Origin: Longimicrobium sp.
GTDB lineage: Bacteria; Gemmatimonadota; Gemmatimonadetes; Longimicrobiales; Longimicrobiaceae
NCBI RefSeq assembly: GCF_036388275.1
Contig: NZ_DASVSF010000059.1
Span: forward strand, 62,001-126,000
Reading direction: 5' to 3'
Length of the DNA: 64,000 nucleotides
Below, one piece after another: positions 32,903 through 40,785 of the stretch. The position numbers and the translations under genes are program-made. The notes beneath the pieces are model-generated. The model saw nothing but the letters and a program-made list of their open reading frames with translations, searched no databases and had not been told where the DNA came from. Every line of letters begins with the position of its first letter. Within the stretch, counting starts at the first letter, position 1.

Positions 32903-35136
32903 CGAGGCGCGCGCGGTGGATGGCGGGTGCCGTGGCGGCGCTGGCGGCGGTGCTGGGGACGGCGGGATGGATCGCGCGTCCGCTGCCGGCGGAGTTCGCG
33001 CGCCCGGCGCCGGTGCCCGCGCTGGCCATCCAGGACCGCGGCGGCATGCTGCTGCGGGCCACCCGCTCGCCGGACGGGAGCCGCGGGGGATGGACGGGCA
33101 TGGACGAGGTGGACCCCCGGCTGGTGCAGGCGTTCCTGGCGGCGGAGGACCACCGCTTCTTCGCGCACCCCGGGGTGGATGCGCGCGCCGTCGGCCGCGC
33201 GATGCGCGACAACCTGCGCGGGCGGCGGCGCGCGGGCGCGTCGACGCTCACCATGCAGACCGTGCGGCTGCTTCGTCCACTCCCCCGCAGTTGGGGCGGC
33301 AAGGCACGGCAGGCGGTGTGGGCGCTGCGGCTGGACGCGCACCTGGAAAAGCGCGCCATCCTGGAGCAGTACCTCAACCGCGTTCCCCTGGGCCAGGCGG
33401 CCGTAGGCGTTTCCGCGGCATCGTCGCTGTACTTCGGCGCCTCGGCGCGCGAGCTGAGCCTGGGGCAGGCGGCGCTGCTGGCCGGCATCGCCCGCGCCCC
33501 CTCGCGCGACAACCCGCTGGTTTCACCCGAGCGGGCGCGGGCGCGGCGCAACGTGGTGCTGCAGCGGATGCGGACGCTGGGCTACGCCACGGCGGACGAG
33601 GTGGCCCGCGCGCGCGAGGAGCCCGTGCTCCCCGTGGGGCGGGCCGCGCCGTTCCTGGCGCCGCACTTCACCACCCGCGTGCTGCAGATGGCGGAAGCGG
33701 AGGGCCGGCCGCTGGACGGCGCCTGGCGCACGTCGCTCGACGCGGAGCTGCAGGCGCTGCTGGAGGCGGAGGTGCGCCACACCGTCCGCGCGCTGGCGGA
33801 CCGGGGGGCGCGGCAGGCGGCGGCGGTGGTGCTGGACAACGAGACCGGCGAGGTGCTGGCCTGGGTGGGCTCGCCCGATTTCTGGGAGGCCAGCGCGGGG
33901 CAGGTGGACATGGTGGTCTCGCCGCGCCAGCCCGGTTCGGCGCTCAAGCCGTTCCTGTACGCCCTGGCCTTCGACCGGGGGCACACGGCGGCGACCGTGC
34001 TGCCGGACGTGCCGCGCAGCTTTTCGACGAGCCTGGGGCCGTACAAGCCGCAGAACTACGACCGCCGCTTTCGCGGGCCGGTGCGCATGCGCGAGGCGCT
34101 GGCCAGCTCGTACAACGTGCCCGCGGTGGAGCTGGCGGCCCGGCTGGGGGTGGACCCCGTGCTGCGGACGCTCCATCGCGCCGGCTTCGCGTCGCTTTCC
34201 CGCAGCGCCTCGCACTACGGGCTGGGATTGGCGCTGGGGAACGGCGACGTGACGCTGCTGGAGCTGGCCAACGGCTACCGCGCCTTCGCGCGTGGCGGCG
34301 AGTGGACGCCCTGGCGGTGGCGCCCCGCCGCCCCGGGCGAGCCGGGGACCGTCCGTGAGCGGGTGGTGTCGGCGCGGGCGGCGGCGCTGGTGCTGGACGT
34401 GCTTTCCGACGCGGAGGCGCGCACGCCGGGCTTCGGCGTGGAGACGCCCTTCGACTTTCCCTTTCCCGCGGCGGCCAAGACGGGCACCAGCCGGCACTTT
34501 ACCGACAACTGGGCCGTTGGCGTCACGCAGGGGTTCACGGTGGCGGTGTGGGTGGGCAACTTCAGCGGCCGGCCGATGGAAGGCGTCAGCGGCGTCACCG
34601 GCGCGGGGCCGCTGCTGTACCGCGCCGTCCTGGCGACGGCCAGCCGTTACGCGCCGGGCGCGCTTCCCACGCCGGAAGAGGCGGGGCTGGTCCCGGTGCG
34701 CGTCTGCCGCCTTTCGGGGCTGCGCGCCACCCCCGGCTGCGTATCCAAGGTGGAGTGGTTCATCCCCGGCACCGGGCCCGCGCGCGCCGACGACTGGGAG
34801 CGGGGCGGCCGCGTGGCCCTTCCCGCCGAGTACGCCGAATGGGCCGCGGGCCAGCGCGGGCGGTTGGGCGTGATGGCGTCGCTGGGGGGCGACGAGCCGT
34901 TCCGCATCCTGGCCCCGCGCGACGGGGACCGCTACGAGGTGCCCGTGGGCGTGGATGCGCGCTACGCCACGGTCGCGCTGCACGCGGCGGGCGGCCCAGG
35001 GCCCGTGCGCTGGTTCGTGGACGGCCGCGAGCTTCCGCGCGAGCGCTGGCGCCTGGAGCCGGGCCCGCACACCATCCGCGCCATCGCCCCCTCCGGCGAC
35101 TGGGACGAGGTGCGCGTGGTGGTGGAGGGACGGTAG
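32899..35136 (+). CDS. pbpC: penicillin-binding protein 1C (glycosyltransferase/transpeptidase)
   Basis: A 745-residue protein from the GTG in a GTGA overlap with the macroglobulin gene. It has an N-terminal membrane anchor (residues ~9-26), a GT51 domain (E-D-H-R-F-F 83-88, G-A-S-T-L-T-M-Q 113-120, L-E-Q-Y-L-N) and a transpeptidase domain with S347-A-L-K350, S404-Y-N and K527-T-G. The C-terminal ~75 residues match the BiPBP_C domain that marks PbpC. It polymerises and crosslinks peptidoglycan in the periplasm. An ATG at 32920 is an alternative start. Confidence 0.95.
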   Translation: MTRRARWMAGAVAALAAVLGTAGWIARPLPAEFARPAPVPALAIQDRGGMLLRATRSPDGSRGGWTGMDEVDPRLVQAFLAAEDHRFFAHPGVDARAVGRAMRDNLRGRRRAGASTLTMQTVRLLRPLPRSWGGKARQAVWALRLDAHLEKRAILEQYLNRVPLGQAAVGVSAASSLYFGASARELSLGQAALLAGIARAPSRDNPLVSPERARARRNVVLQRMRTLGYATADEVARAREEPVLPVGRAAPFLAPHFTTRVLQMAEAEGRPLDGAWRTSLDAELQALLEAEVRHTVRALADRGARQAAAVVLDNETGEVLAWVGSPDFWEASAGQVDMVVSPRQPGSALKPFLYALAFDRGHTAATVLPDVPRSFSTSLGPYKPQNYDRRFRGPVRMREALASSYNVPAVELAARLGVDPVLRTLHRAGFASLSRSASHYGLGLALGNGDVTLLELANGYRAFARGGEWTPWRWRPAAPGEPGTVRERVVSARAAALVLDVLSDAEARTPGFGVETPFDFPFPAAAKTGTSRHFTDNWAVGVTQGFTVAVWVGNFSGRPMEGVSGVTGAGPLLYRAVLATASRYAPGALPTPEEAGLVPVRVCRLSGLRATPGCVSKVEWFIPGTGPARADDWERGGRVALPAEYAEWAAGQRGRLGVMASLGGDEPFRILAPRDGDRYEVPVGVDARYATVALHAAGGPGPVRWFVDGRELPRERWRLEPGPHTIRAIAPSGDWDEVRVVVEGR

Positions 35137-35159
35137 GGAGATGGCCGAACGCGTGACTA

Positions 35160-35560
35160 CGAACTGCCGGAGCATGCAATGCGCAGCGGTATTCGCGGAA
35201 ACTGGGTGTTCGCGTTCGGCCAGGCGTGCCCGGGCAAGAAGGGCGTCAGCGCCAAGCAGAGCGAGCTGCAGTGCGGCATCTCCCACAAGTACGCGCTATC
35301 GTCCTGCACCGCGTCTGCTGGCCCATGGTCGAGACGCGCGGCAAGCCGCTGACGGGTTCTTTGCCTCTCTTGAGCGCTCCGTATCGGGTATCCATCACCG
35401 AATGAGGCCGCCAGCACCTGCACCGCTACGTGACGTACATGAAGTTCCGGCACAACACGCGGCAGACCACTGACGTGAGCGTGTGCGGCAGGCGATTCAG
35501 ATGGCCGACGGCGAACGCCTCACGTGGAGGCGGCTTCGTGGAACAGAGCATCTGACCCCC
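35160..35560 (+). pseudogene. decayed IS1595/ISXO2-like transposase remnant
   Basis: Short frames on the plus strand recall pieces of IS1595-type DDE transposases in the right order: N-W-V-F-A-F...G-K-K-G-V-S-A-K-Q near 35200-35260, L-H-R-V-C-W-P-M-V-E near 35304, Q-H-L-H-R-Y-V-T-Y-M-K-F-R-H-N near 35410-35460, and R-V-R-Q-A-I-Q-M-A-D-G-E-R-L-T near 35480-35525. Adjacent pieces are in different frames, and the catalytic middle is missing between 35360 and 35410. I recognise the family from memory of conserved segments; terminal inverted repeats were not found. Confidence 0.6.
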
Positions 35561-35650
35561 GATCCAACCTGCCTAAGCGGCTCAGCACGACTCCCGCTGC
35601 AACATAAGTTAATGTCGATGGTACTGTGGTTAATCGCGCGACCCTTGCGC

Positions 35651-35679
35651 TTGTCCCCCCAAGCGCTCAATAGTACACT
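35651..35679 (+). promoter_or_regulatory. possible promoter TTGTCC-N17-TACACT of the island cassette
   Basis: TTGTCC and TACACT, each matching four of six consensus bases, are spaced by 17 bases and lie about 45 bases before the first gene of the three-gene cassette, downstream of the transposase remnant. Confidence 0.4.
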
Positions 35680-35722
35680 GCCCCAACGTTCGGCGTGCGG
35701 ATTGCTAGAGAAACGGGGACGG

Positions 35723-36430
35723 ATGAACGCTGTTGTGACGTTTACAGGGACTGCTGTGGCGAATCTGAACGCAACAAAGCAGCTGGCGCGAGCGACTCGG
35801 TGCAGCTTAATCCGCGTCGATCTTGTCGTACCTAATGACGTGTTCGACATTGGACCACTAGCGAGGGCCATCCCAACGGAGGGCGATTGGGACGTGTCTA
35901 CTGAAGCTTTATCGGGACCCCTGCGTATGGGTGGTCGTGGCCACGACGAGTTTCGCATCTCGGGCACGAGCGCGCTTCATGGTGAGGGGGGCGAGCCGCA
36001 CTATCATTTCTCGGTGTACGGGTCACTTGCGAAGAAGCCGTTCAAGGCCGCGAAGTCTATCCCGACGGTCCGAGCTTTCTTTGGGGCCATTGCGGAGGGG
36101 ATTCACGGAGATTCGAAGCCTCTGGTCACAGTTGTAGGGCAGCACCGCTACCCGCGTGAGTGGTGGACTGGGGATACCTTGCCGGTTCCACTTCCCGCAA
36201 GGGATGGAAAAAAAGACTATGGCGCACAACTCTCGGGTGTCGAAATCACCTACGAAGGCGATGCGGGGACTGAGAGACTTATGGTCTCCGCCTTAAGCGA
36301 TGACATGTTCGGTGTGGCAACAGTGTTTCAGTATACCCGAGTAGATGCCGATCTGTTCGGCTCAGCGATCCAGCGTTCAGCCGACTTGGCGACCCGGATG
36401 TTCGTCGAACCTTCCGACACCAGCGAGTAG
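35723..36430 (+). CDS. island cassette protein A (unknown function)
   Basis: A 235-residue protein that I do not recognise. The ATG at 35723 follows GGGGAC; upstream open sequence belongs to the transposase remnant. It looks soluble and mixed alpha/beta, with E-F-R-I-S-G-T-S-A-L-H, H-Y-H-F-S-V-Y-G-S and P-R-E-W-W-T-G-D-T-L-P near the middle, and no signal peptide or membrane segment. Base use is clearly less GC-rich than in neighbouring genes, which suggests horizontal transfer. Five bases separate it from the next gene, so the three genes form one transcription unit. Confidence 0.7.
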   Translation: MNAVVTFTGTAVANLNATKQLARATRCSLIRVDLVVPNDVFDIGPLARAIPTEGDWDVSTEALSGPLRMGGRGHDEFRISGTSALHGEGGEPHYHFSVYGSLAKKPFKAAKSIPTVRAFFGAIAEGIHGDSKPLVTVVGQHRYPREWWTGDTLPVPLPARDGKKDYGAQLSGVEITYEGDAGTERLMVSALSDDMFGVATVFQYTRVDADLFGSAIQRSADLATRMFVEPSDTSE

Positions 36431-36435
36431 CGTCA

Positions 36436-37005
36436 ATGTCACGGTTTCGTGAGATGTTTGGCCTTCCGAACCTCGGGGCGGGGCACCATACCGCACCCGA
36501 CCTTGAGTCGTGCTTTCCGGCGACGCTTGCACCGCCACACTTTGACGTTGGTAAGGCAAAGGCATGGTCCCCTACTCCGCGACGACTAATTGAAGGCGAG
36601 GCTTGGGGTGGTGAGTACGTCGTGGGGTGGGACATTGGAACAGAGACCCGCGCCCGCAGAGTGGTATTGCGACCTGCCACTGAAACCGATCCTGTCGCGG
36701 CGGGAATACGCGTTGTAGATCCCGACCTTGCACGGTGGCGGAAGTACTTCGCTGCGCGGCTTTCTGCGGAAATGGACTCCGCAATTGCATCGGTCCGTCG
36801 CGAATACGACGAGCGGCTATCGCGCTTGGAGGCCGTGCTAAATGAGCGGCAAGCCATCGCTGTGCGTGCCGATGCACTTCTTTCAAAGGTTATCGCTGAA
36901 CTCAGGGCCGATACCGGCGATGAGGACGATGACATCTCGGAGGATGAAGAATCCAGGCTTTGGGGTCTGGTCGACTTTTCCATAGATGATGAAGACGAGG
37001 AATGA
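36436..37005 (+). CDS. island cassette protein B (coiled coil, acidic C-terminus)
   Basis: A 189-residue protein of unknown family. Residues ~95-155 form a long helix with coiled-coil character (W-R-K-Y-F-A-A-R-L-S-A-E-M-D-S-A, R-L-E-A-V-L-N-E-R), and the C-terminus is strongly acidic (G-D-E-D-D-D-I-S-E-D-E-E, then D-D-E-D-E-E). Acidic tails of this kind can mimic nucleic acid or neutralise a basic partner; given the PIN-domain protein encoded 3 bases downstream, a partner or antitoxin role is possible but unproven. Confidence 0.7.
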   Translation: MSRFREMFGLPNLGAGHHTAPDLESCFPATLAPPHFDVGKAKAWSPTPRRLIEGEAWGGEYVVGWDIGTETRARRVVLRPATETDPVAAGIRVVDPDLARWRKYFAARLSAEMDSAIASVRREYDERLSRLEAVLNERQAIAVRADALLSKVIAELRADTGDEDDDISEDEESRLWGLVDFSIDDEDEE

Positions 37006-37008
37006 TCT

Positions 37009-37608
37009 GTGGCCGTAGAGTTGTTCGGGAGCGCGGTAACGAGGCCAGACGTCATTTTCTGCGACACTAGCTTCATCCTTGACGTTCTCACTGATGAAGT
37101 TTCGCAGATCACCTCTCTCTGCGGAACAAATGCAACGAAGCTGAACAGGGCTGCTGCATCGGCGGCATTTTTACATGCGTACCGAGGATACGGAGTCCAA
37201 TTTATATCCTCGCCCTTCGCGTTCTCTGAAGTAGGGCACGTAATCACAAAGAACGTTCACAAGAGCCACGGCCACAAGTCGTGGCGCGCCTTCTGGAATG
37301 CGGACAGCCCTACCTGCGAACAAGTCTACAAAGACACGATGCGCCTTGTTCGCCGGGCGTGGCGCCGGATTTCCGGTTACGATATTTGGTTTACCCTTCC
37401 GGCCGCTGGTACGACCACAGCCTTTGGGATCCGGGCGGAAGATAGCATCGTTGAAGCCGCGCGATTGCTCAAGAACCGATACATGTTCCTCGATTGGGCG
37501 GATGCGTTCCATATCGCGTCCGGACTGGCCTCTGGAACACAGTGGTACGCGACAACGGACCAAGGCTGGAAGAGCGTTGCGCAGATCAACGTCTTCTGCG
37601 ACTCTTGA
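37009..37608 (+). CDS. island cassette protein C, PIN-domain protein
   Basis: A 199-residue protein from a GTG start. It has the PIN-type acidic constellation: V-I-F-C-D-T-S-F-I-L-D (Asp19), F-S-E-V-G (Glu74), F-L-D-W-A-D-A-F-H-I-A (Asp162/165) and Y-A-T-T-D-Q-G-W (Asp184). PIN proteins are Mg2+-dependent ribonucleases, often toxins of VapBC modules. The D-A-F-H-I-A segment is typical, but the protein is longer than usual VapC toxins (~130-140 residues) and no small DNA-binding antitoxin is adjacent. It is the third gene of a low-GC cassette. Confidence 0.75.
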   Translation: MAVELFGSAVTRPDVIFCDTSFILDVLTDEVSQITSLCGTNATKLNRAAASAAFLHAYRGYGVQFISSPFAFSEVGHVITKNVHKSHGHKSWRAFWNADSPTCEQVYKDTMRLVRRAWRRISGYDIWFTLPAAGTTTAFGIRAEDSIVEAARLLKNRYMFLDWADAFHIASGLASGTQWYATTDQGWKSVAQINVFCDS

Positions 37609-38265
37609 CCGAGTAGAGCGCCCCCGCGCCCCTGCCGAAACCAATGGCACGGAAAGAGCGCGAACGTCGACGTCCCGGCTCACCAGAACTAACGGTGAAG
37701 CTCGACCTGACGTTTGAGGACCTCTGAGCGGGAGCGCGAGCGCGAGACGATCACAGGCAGCTACGTAGGGGCCGTGTGCGTTCTCGCTGAAGAAGCGCGC
37801 CGAAACTGCCGCCTGAGTTGGTGCAGTTTACGCCAGCGACTCCCCGGGTGGGGGACGGGCGCATTGAGGGGCGGCGAGTAGCCGCCCCTCTGCTATTGTA
37901 GCAAGTCCGGTACAGCGCGTCCGGTAGCGTTGTACGCCTCGCGCGAGCTCCAGGCTCAACGGCCGCCAGCAGGCGCTCGAGGGCGTCTACGTCGAAGCCC
38001 TGCCTGACCGGCGCATTCTTCCGGAGAACGGTGTGAAGGTGCGGATCGGGCTCACTGAGCCCGATCTGGGCGGCGGCGGGTCGCTCATCGTACCTCCACG
38101 GCGTACTCGCATGCCGGCTGACGCGAGCGTTGCGGGTACGCACGAGCTAGACCAAGCGCACGTGCTTGCGAGCGTCACACCCGCGAAGTAGGCTGTGCAA
38201 AGGACCGCAGAAATGCCCAAAACCCGCACCGTCCCTGATCCCACCTACTGCTCGGAGGCCATCGC
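37609..38265. other. island right edge, no supported gene
   Basis: Short open frames exist on both strands, but none has a ribosome site plus convincing protein character. A plus-strand frame of about 80 codons ending near 38191 (with K-V-R-I-G-L-T-E-P-D-L) lacks a start and could be gene debris. Base composition returns to high GC across this stretch, so the right boundary of the island probably lies here. Confidence 0.45.
37866..37890 (+). terminator. 10-bp hairpin downstream of the PIN cassette
   Basis: GAGGGGCGGC / GCCGCCCCTC form a perfect stem around a GAGTA loop, followed by TGCTATTGT. It lies 260 bases after the PIN gene. Confidence 0.55.
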
Positions 38266-38748
38266 ATGTCCACCGTTCCCGAAACCGCCGCCGTCATCTC
38301 GCCCGAAGCCCTGCTGGAGCACTGGCAGGGGCACCGCCGTCTGACGCGGCGGGTGATCGACGCCTTCCCCGAGGACCAGCTCTTCACCTTTACACTCGGG
38401 GGCATGCGGTCCTTCGGTACGATGGCGCTGGAGATGCTCACCATGGCGGCGCCCATGCTCCGCGGCGTCGTGAGCGAGGAGTGGACGACATCCTGGGGCC
38501 GGGATGCCATCCCCAAGGCCGAGATACTGCGGGGCTGGGACGAAGCGACGGAGGAGATGAACGCGCTCTGGGCGCAGATTCCGCTGGAACGGTTTCAGGA
38601 GACCACCACGGCCTTCGGGATGTACCCCGGCAAGGTGCACGACCTTCTGCTGTACGTGATCGACAACGAGATCCACCACCGCGGGCAGGGATACGTGTAC
38701 CTGCGCGCCCTGGGCATCGAGCCGCCGCCGTTCTACGAGCGCACCTGA
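38266..38748 (+). CDS. DinB family protein
   Basis: A 160-residue four-helix-bundle protein with a good ribosome site (GGAGG). DinB landmarks: L-L-E-H-W-Q-G-H-R-R-L-T-R-R-V-I-D-A-F-P at the start and N-E-I-H-H-R-G-Q-G-Y-V-Y-L-R-A-L-G at the end, where the H-x-R-G-Q motif supplies metal ligands. Members are putative metal-dependent hydrolases or thiol transferases. It is unlike the DinB-type protein at the left end of the window and lies just outside the low-GC island. Confidence 0.9.
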   Translation: MSTVPETAAVISPEALLEHWQGHRRLTRRVIDAFPEDQLFTFTLGGMRSFGTMALEMLTMAAPMLRGVVSEEWTTSWGRDAIPKAEILRGWDEATEEMNALWAQIPLERFQETTTAFGMYPGKVHDLLLYVIDNEIHHRGQGYVYLRALGIEPPPFYERT

Positions 38749-38842
38749 TCGACATACGACCATCGCGCGAAGACCCGAACAATCGTGCCTGGTAACTGGC
38801 GTGTACGTGGTTATTCACGTACACCTCATGGGAGGACACCCG

Positions 38843-39187
38843 ATGCGCTATACCGTACGTCCAACCACTGCGGGGAACCAGGACGCCCTGGCGTTCCCGA
38901 AGGATTTCAGCCGGGAGTATCCCAACTTGTTCCGGGGTCGATACGACGTGCATCCGCTTTCCGCCGACACCTTTCTCCTCACGCCTCAGGTCGAGGCGGA
39001 GCCTAAGGCTGACGAAGACGACCCGGTCTTTGGGATATTCCTCGGCTTCTTGGAGCAGCAGATGCAGGCACGGCCGGATCTGATCACGCCCCTGGCCCCG
39101 GCAGACATCGCGGGGCTTGATGACCTCCTGAGGGGCGTGCCCAGCGGGGACGAAGTGAACTGGGAGGAGGCATCCCGCCTCTCATGA
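38843..39187 (+). CDS. PrlF/SohA-like antitoxin
   Basis: A 114-residue protein starting at an ATG behind GGGAGG. The N-terminal half (A-L-A-F-P-K-D-F...R-Y-D-V-H-P-L-S-A-D-T-F-L-L) fits an AbrB/SpoVT-like swapped hairpin; the C-terminal half (D-D-P-V-F-G-I-F-L-G-F-L-E-Q-Q-M, then I-T-P-L-A-P-A-D, then G-D-E-V-N-W-E-E) resembles the C-terminal part of PrlF antitoxins, which neutralise the YhaV ribonuclease. No YhaV-like toxin follows: only a 37-codon frame overlaps the stop. So it is probably an orphan antitoxin or the remnant of a pair. The family call rests on pattern memory. Confidence 0.6.
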   Translation: MRYTVRPTTAGNQDALAFPKDFSREYPNLFRGRYDVHPLSADTFLLTPQVEAEPKADEDDPVFGIFLGFLEQQMQARPDLITPLAPADIAGLDDLLRGVPSGDEVNWEEASRLS

Positions 39188-39297
39188 CCAGCGAACCCAA
39201 TGCTCGCGGGTGCTTCGCTACCCGCTTAGCCCTGCCTCACAGCGGTTCGCTCCCGCACCAGAACGGTGCGGCCGGAATCGCTCCCATCGGCCCATGA
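39184..39297 (+). CDS. 37-residue ORF overlapping the antitoxin stop (possible toxin stump)
   Basis: An ATGA overlap starts a 37-codon frame, M-T-S-E-P-N-A-R-G, exactly where a YhaV-type toxin gene should begin. It ends early and shows no toxin motif beyond the first residues. Two small GC stems (39206-39225 and 39254-39270) lie within it. It may be debris of a lost toxin or not a gene at all. The remaining bases to 39458 show nothing else. Confidence 0.25.
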   Translation: MTSEPNARGCFATRLALPHSGSLPHQNGAAGIAPIGP

Positions 39298-39458
39298 CGT
39301 TCGCTTGGCGATGACGGGGCAGACCGTGCATCCGGATCAGCCGCAACGGCTTGCGCGGATCCGCCACCGGGCCAGTCCAGGCTTGTGCGGGACGCGGATC
39401 GCTCCTTGCCGTACGAAGGGGTTCCAGCCCTACACACCCAACGCCCGGAGAATGCCTG

Positions 39459-40646
39459 ATGCGGTCAATTTACACGTCGGCCCTCGTGGCCGGCGCGGCG
39501 CTGCTTTTTGCCGCCTGCGCCGACAACCCCGCCTCCGGACGCGATGCGGCGGATCCCGAGATCGCGGTGCCCTCGCAGGCCAGCCTCGACAAGGTGTTCG
39601 CCGATGCCGGGGCCGAGTTCAACGTCCCTGCGTCGCTGCTCAAGGCCATCGGCTACCACGCCACCGAGCTGCAGATGATCCGCAGTGAGGAAGAGTTCCC
39701 GGGCCAGGGACGCGCGTACGGGGTGATGGCGCTTCGGGGGCCGCAGCTCGCGCGCGGCGCGTCGCTGGCGGGCGTGTCCATCGTAGCCGCGCAGAGCGAC
39801 GTGCGCGCGAACGTGCGGGCGGCCGCCGCGCTCCTGGGGGCACAGGCCGGCGACCTGAGGATCGAGCGTGACGACGTGAGCGCCTGGGCGCCGGCGGTGG
39901 CCCGCTACAGCGGCATCGCCAGCGCCGAGATCCGCGCCATGTACGTGCAGAACGGCGTGTACGGCGTTCTGCGCAACGGCGCCGTGGCGCGCGACGAGAA
40001 TGGGGCCGTGACGGCCACCATCCCGCAGGAGATGGTGAAGGTAGATGTGCAGGCGGCCGCGGCGGTGGAGTGCGCGCCGGACTTCTGCGTGTCGGGCGCC
40101 CTGTGGCGGGCCAACCCCAACTACAACGCCCGTCCCGCCGTGCCCACCAACACGTCGCATCCGTACAAGCAGCAGATGATCATCCTGCACACCTGCGAGG
40201 GCGACTACTGGAACGGGTGCCTGCAGACGCTGCTGGACCGCGGGCTGAGCGCGCACTACGTCGTCAGCCGCCCGGTGGACATGGCCGACGGCTCCATCCA
40301 GATTTCGCAGCTGGTGCGCGAGTCCAACCGCGCCTGGCACATCGGCGCGTACTACGACGCCACGCGCAACGGCGGAACCCACACCTACTTGAACGGCGTG
40401 CAGTCCAACGATTTCACCGTCGGCATCGAGCACGCCGGGTACGCGTCGCAGACCACCTGGAGCGACACGCAGCTCAACTTCTCGGCGCGGCTCAGCTGCG
40501 ACATCACCAAGGCGTACGCCATCCCGCGCGACCGCTACCACCTGAAGGGCCACGGCGAGCTGCAGAGCGGCAAGAGCGATCCGGGGTCTGCTTTCTGGAC
40601 CTACGGCGTAGATTACGTCGTCCGGGTGCAGAACTACTGCGCGTAG
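39459..40646 (+). CDS. lipoprotein N-acetylmuramoyl-L-alanine amidase with SLT-like N-domain
   Basis: A 395-residue lipoprotein (signal YTSALVAGAALLFAAC, Cys20; ribosome site GGAGA). Residues ~45-160 resemble a lytic-transglycosylase-like helical domain (A-S-L-L-K-A-I-G-Y-H-A-T-E, Y-G-V-M-A-L, N-V-R-A-A-A-A-L-L). The C-terminal ~200 residues form an Amidase_2/PGRP-type domain: I-I-L-H-T-C-E-G, S-A-H-Y-V-V-S-R, A-W-H-I-G-A and K-G-H-G-E-L...K-S-D-P-G, giving the zinc ligands. It should cut the MurNAc-L-Ala bond in peptidoglycan outside the cytoplasm. Confidence 0.85.
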   Translation: MRSIYTSALVAGAALLFAACADNPASGRDAADPEIAVPSQASLDKVFADAGAEFNVPASLLKAIGYHATELQMIRSEEEFPGQGRAYGVMALRGPQLARGASLAGVSIVAAQSDVRANVRAAAALLGAQAGDLRIERDDVSAWAPAVARYSGIASAEIRAMYVQNGVYGVLRNGAVARDENGAVTATIPQEMVKVDVQAAAAVECAPDFCVSGALWRANPNYNARPAVPTNTSHPYKQQMIILHTCEGDYWNGCLQTLLDRGLSAHYVVSRPVDMADGSIQISQLVRESNRAWHIGAYYDATRNGGTHTYLNGVQSNDFTVGIEHAGYASQTTWSDTQLNFSARLSCDITKAYAIPRDRYHLKGHGELQSGKSDPGSAFWTYGVDYVVRVQNYCA

Positions 40647-40697
40647 CCGCCGCGCCGGCCGTCCCGCGGGGGACAGCCGGCATGGACGGCAGGGCCC

Positions 40698-40740
40698 AGG
40701 CGCAGGGACATGGAGAACCCGTCTCCGTGTCCCTGCGCCT
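40698..40740. terminator. long hairpin between amidase and propeller genes
   Basis: AGGCGCAGGGACATGGAGA pairs with TCTCCGTGTCCCTGCGCCT (one G-T pair) around a short loop. The stem is long and strong, with no clear T-run. Confidence 0.6.
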
Positions 40741-40785
40741 CATCCGTGAGGCTCGTTTTCTTTCGCACACCCGCCACTCGCGAAG

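Noticed and set aside
37644..37717. Small basic ORF M-A-R-K-E-R-E-R-R-R after the PIN gene
   Set aside because: 24 codons, no ribosome site, composition alone is not evidence.
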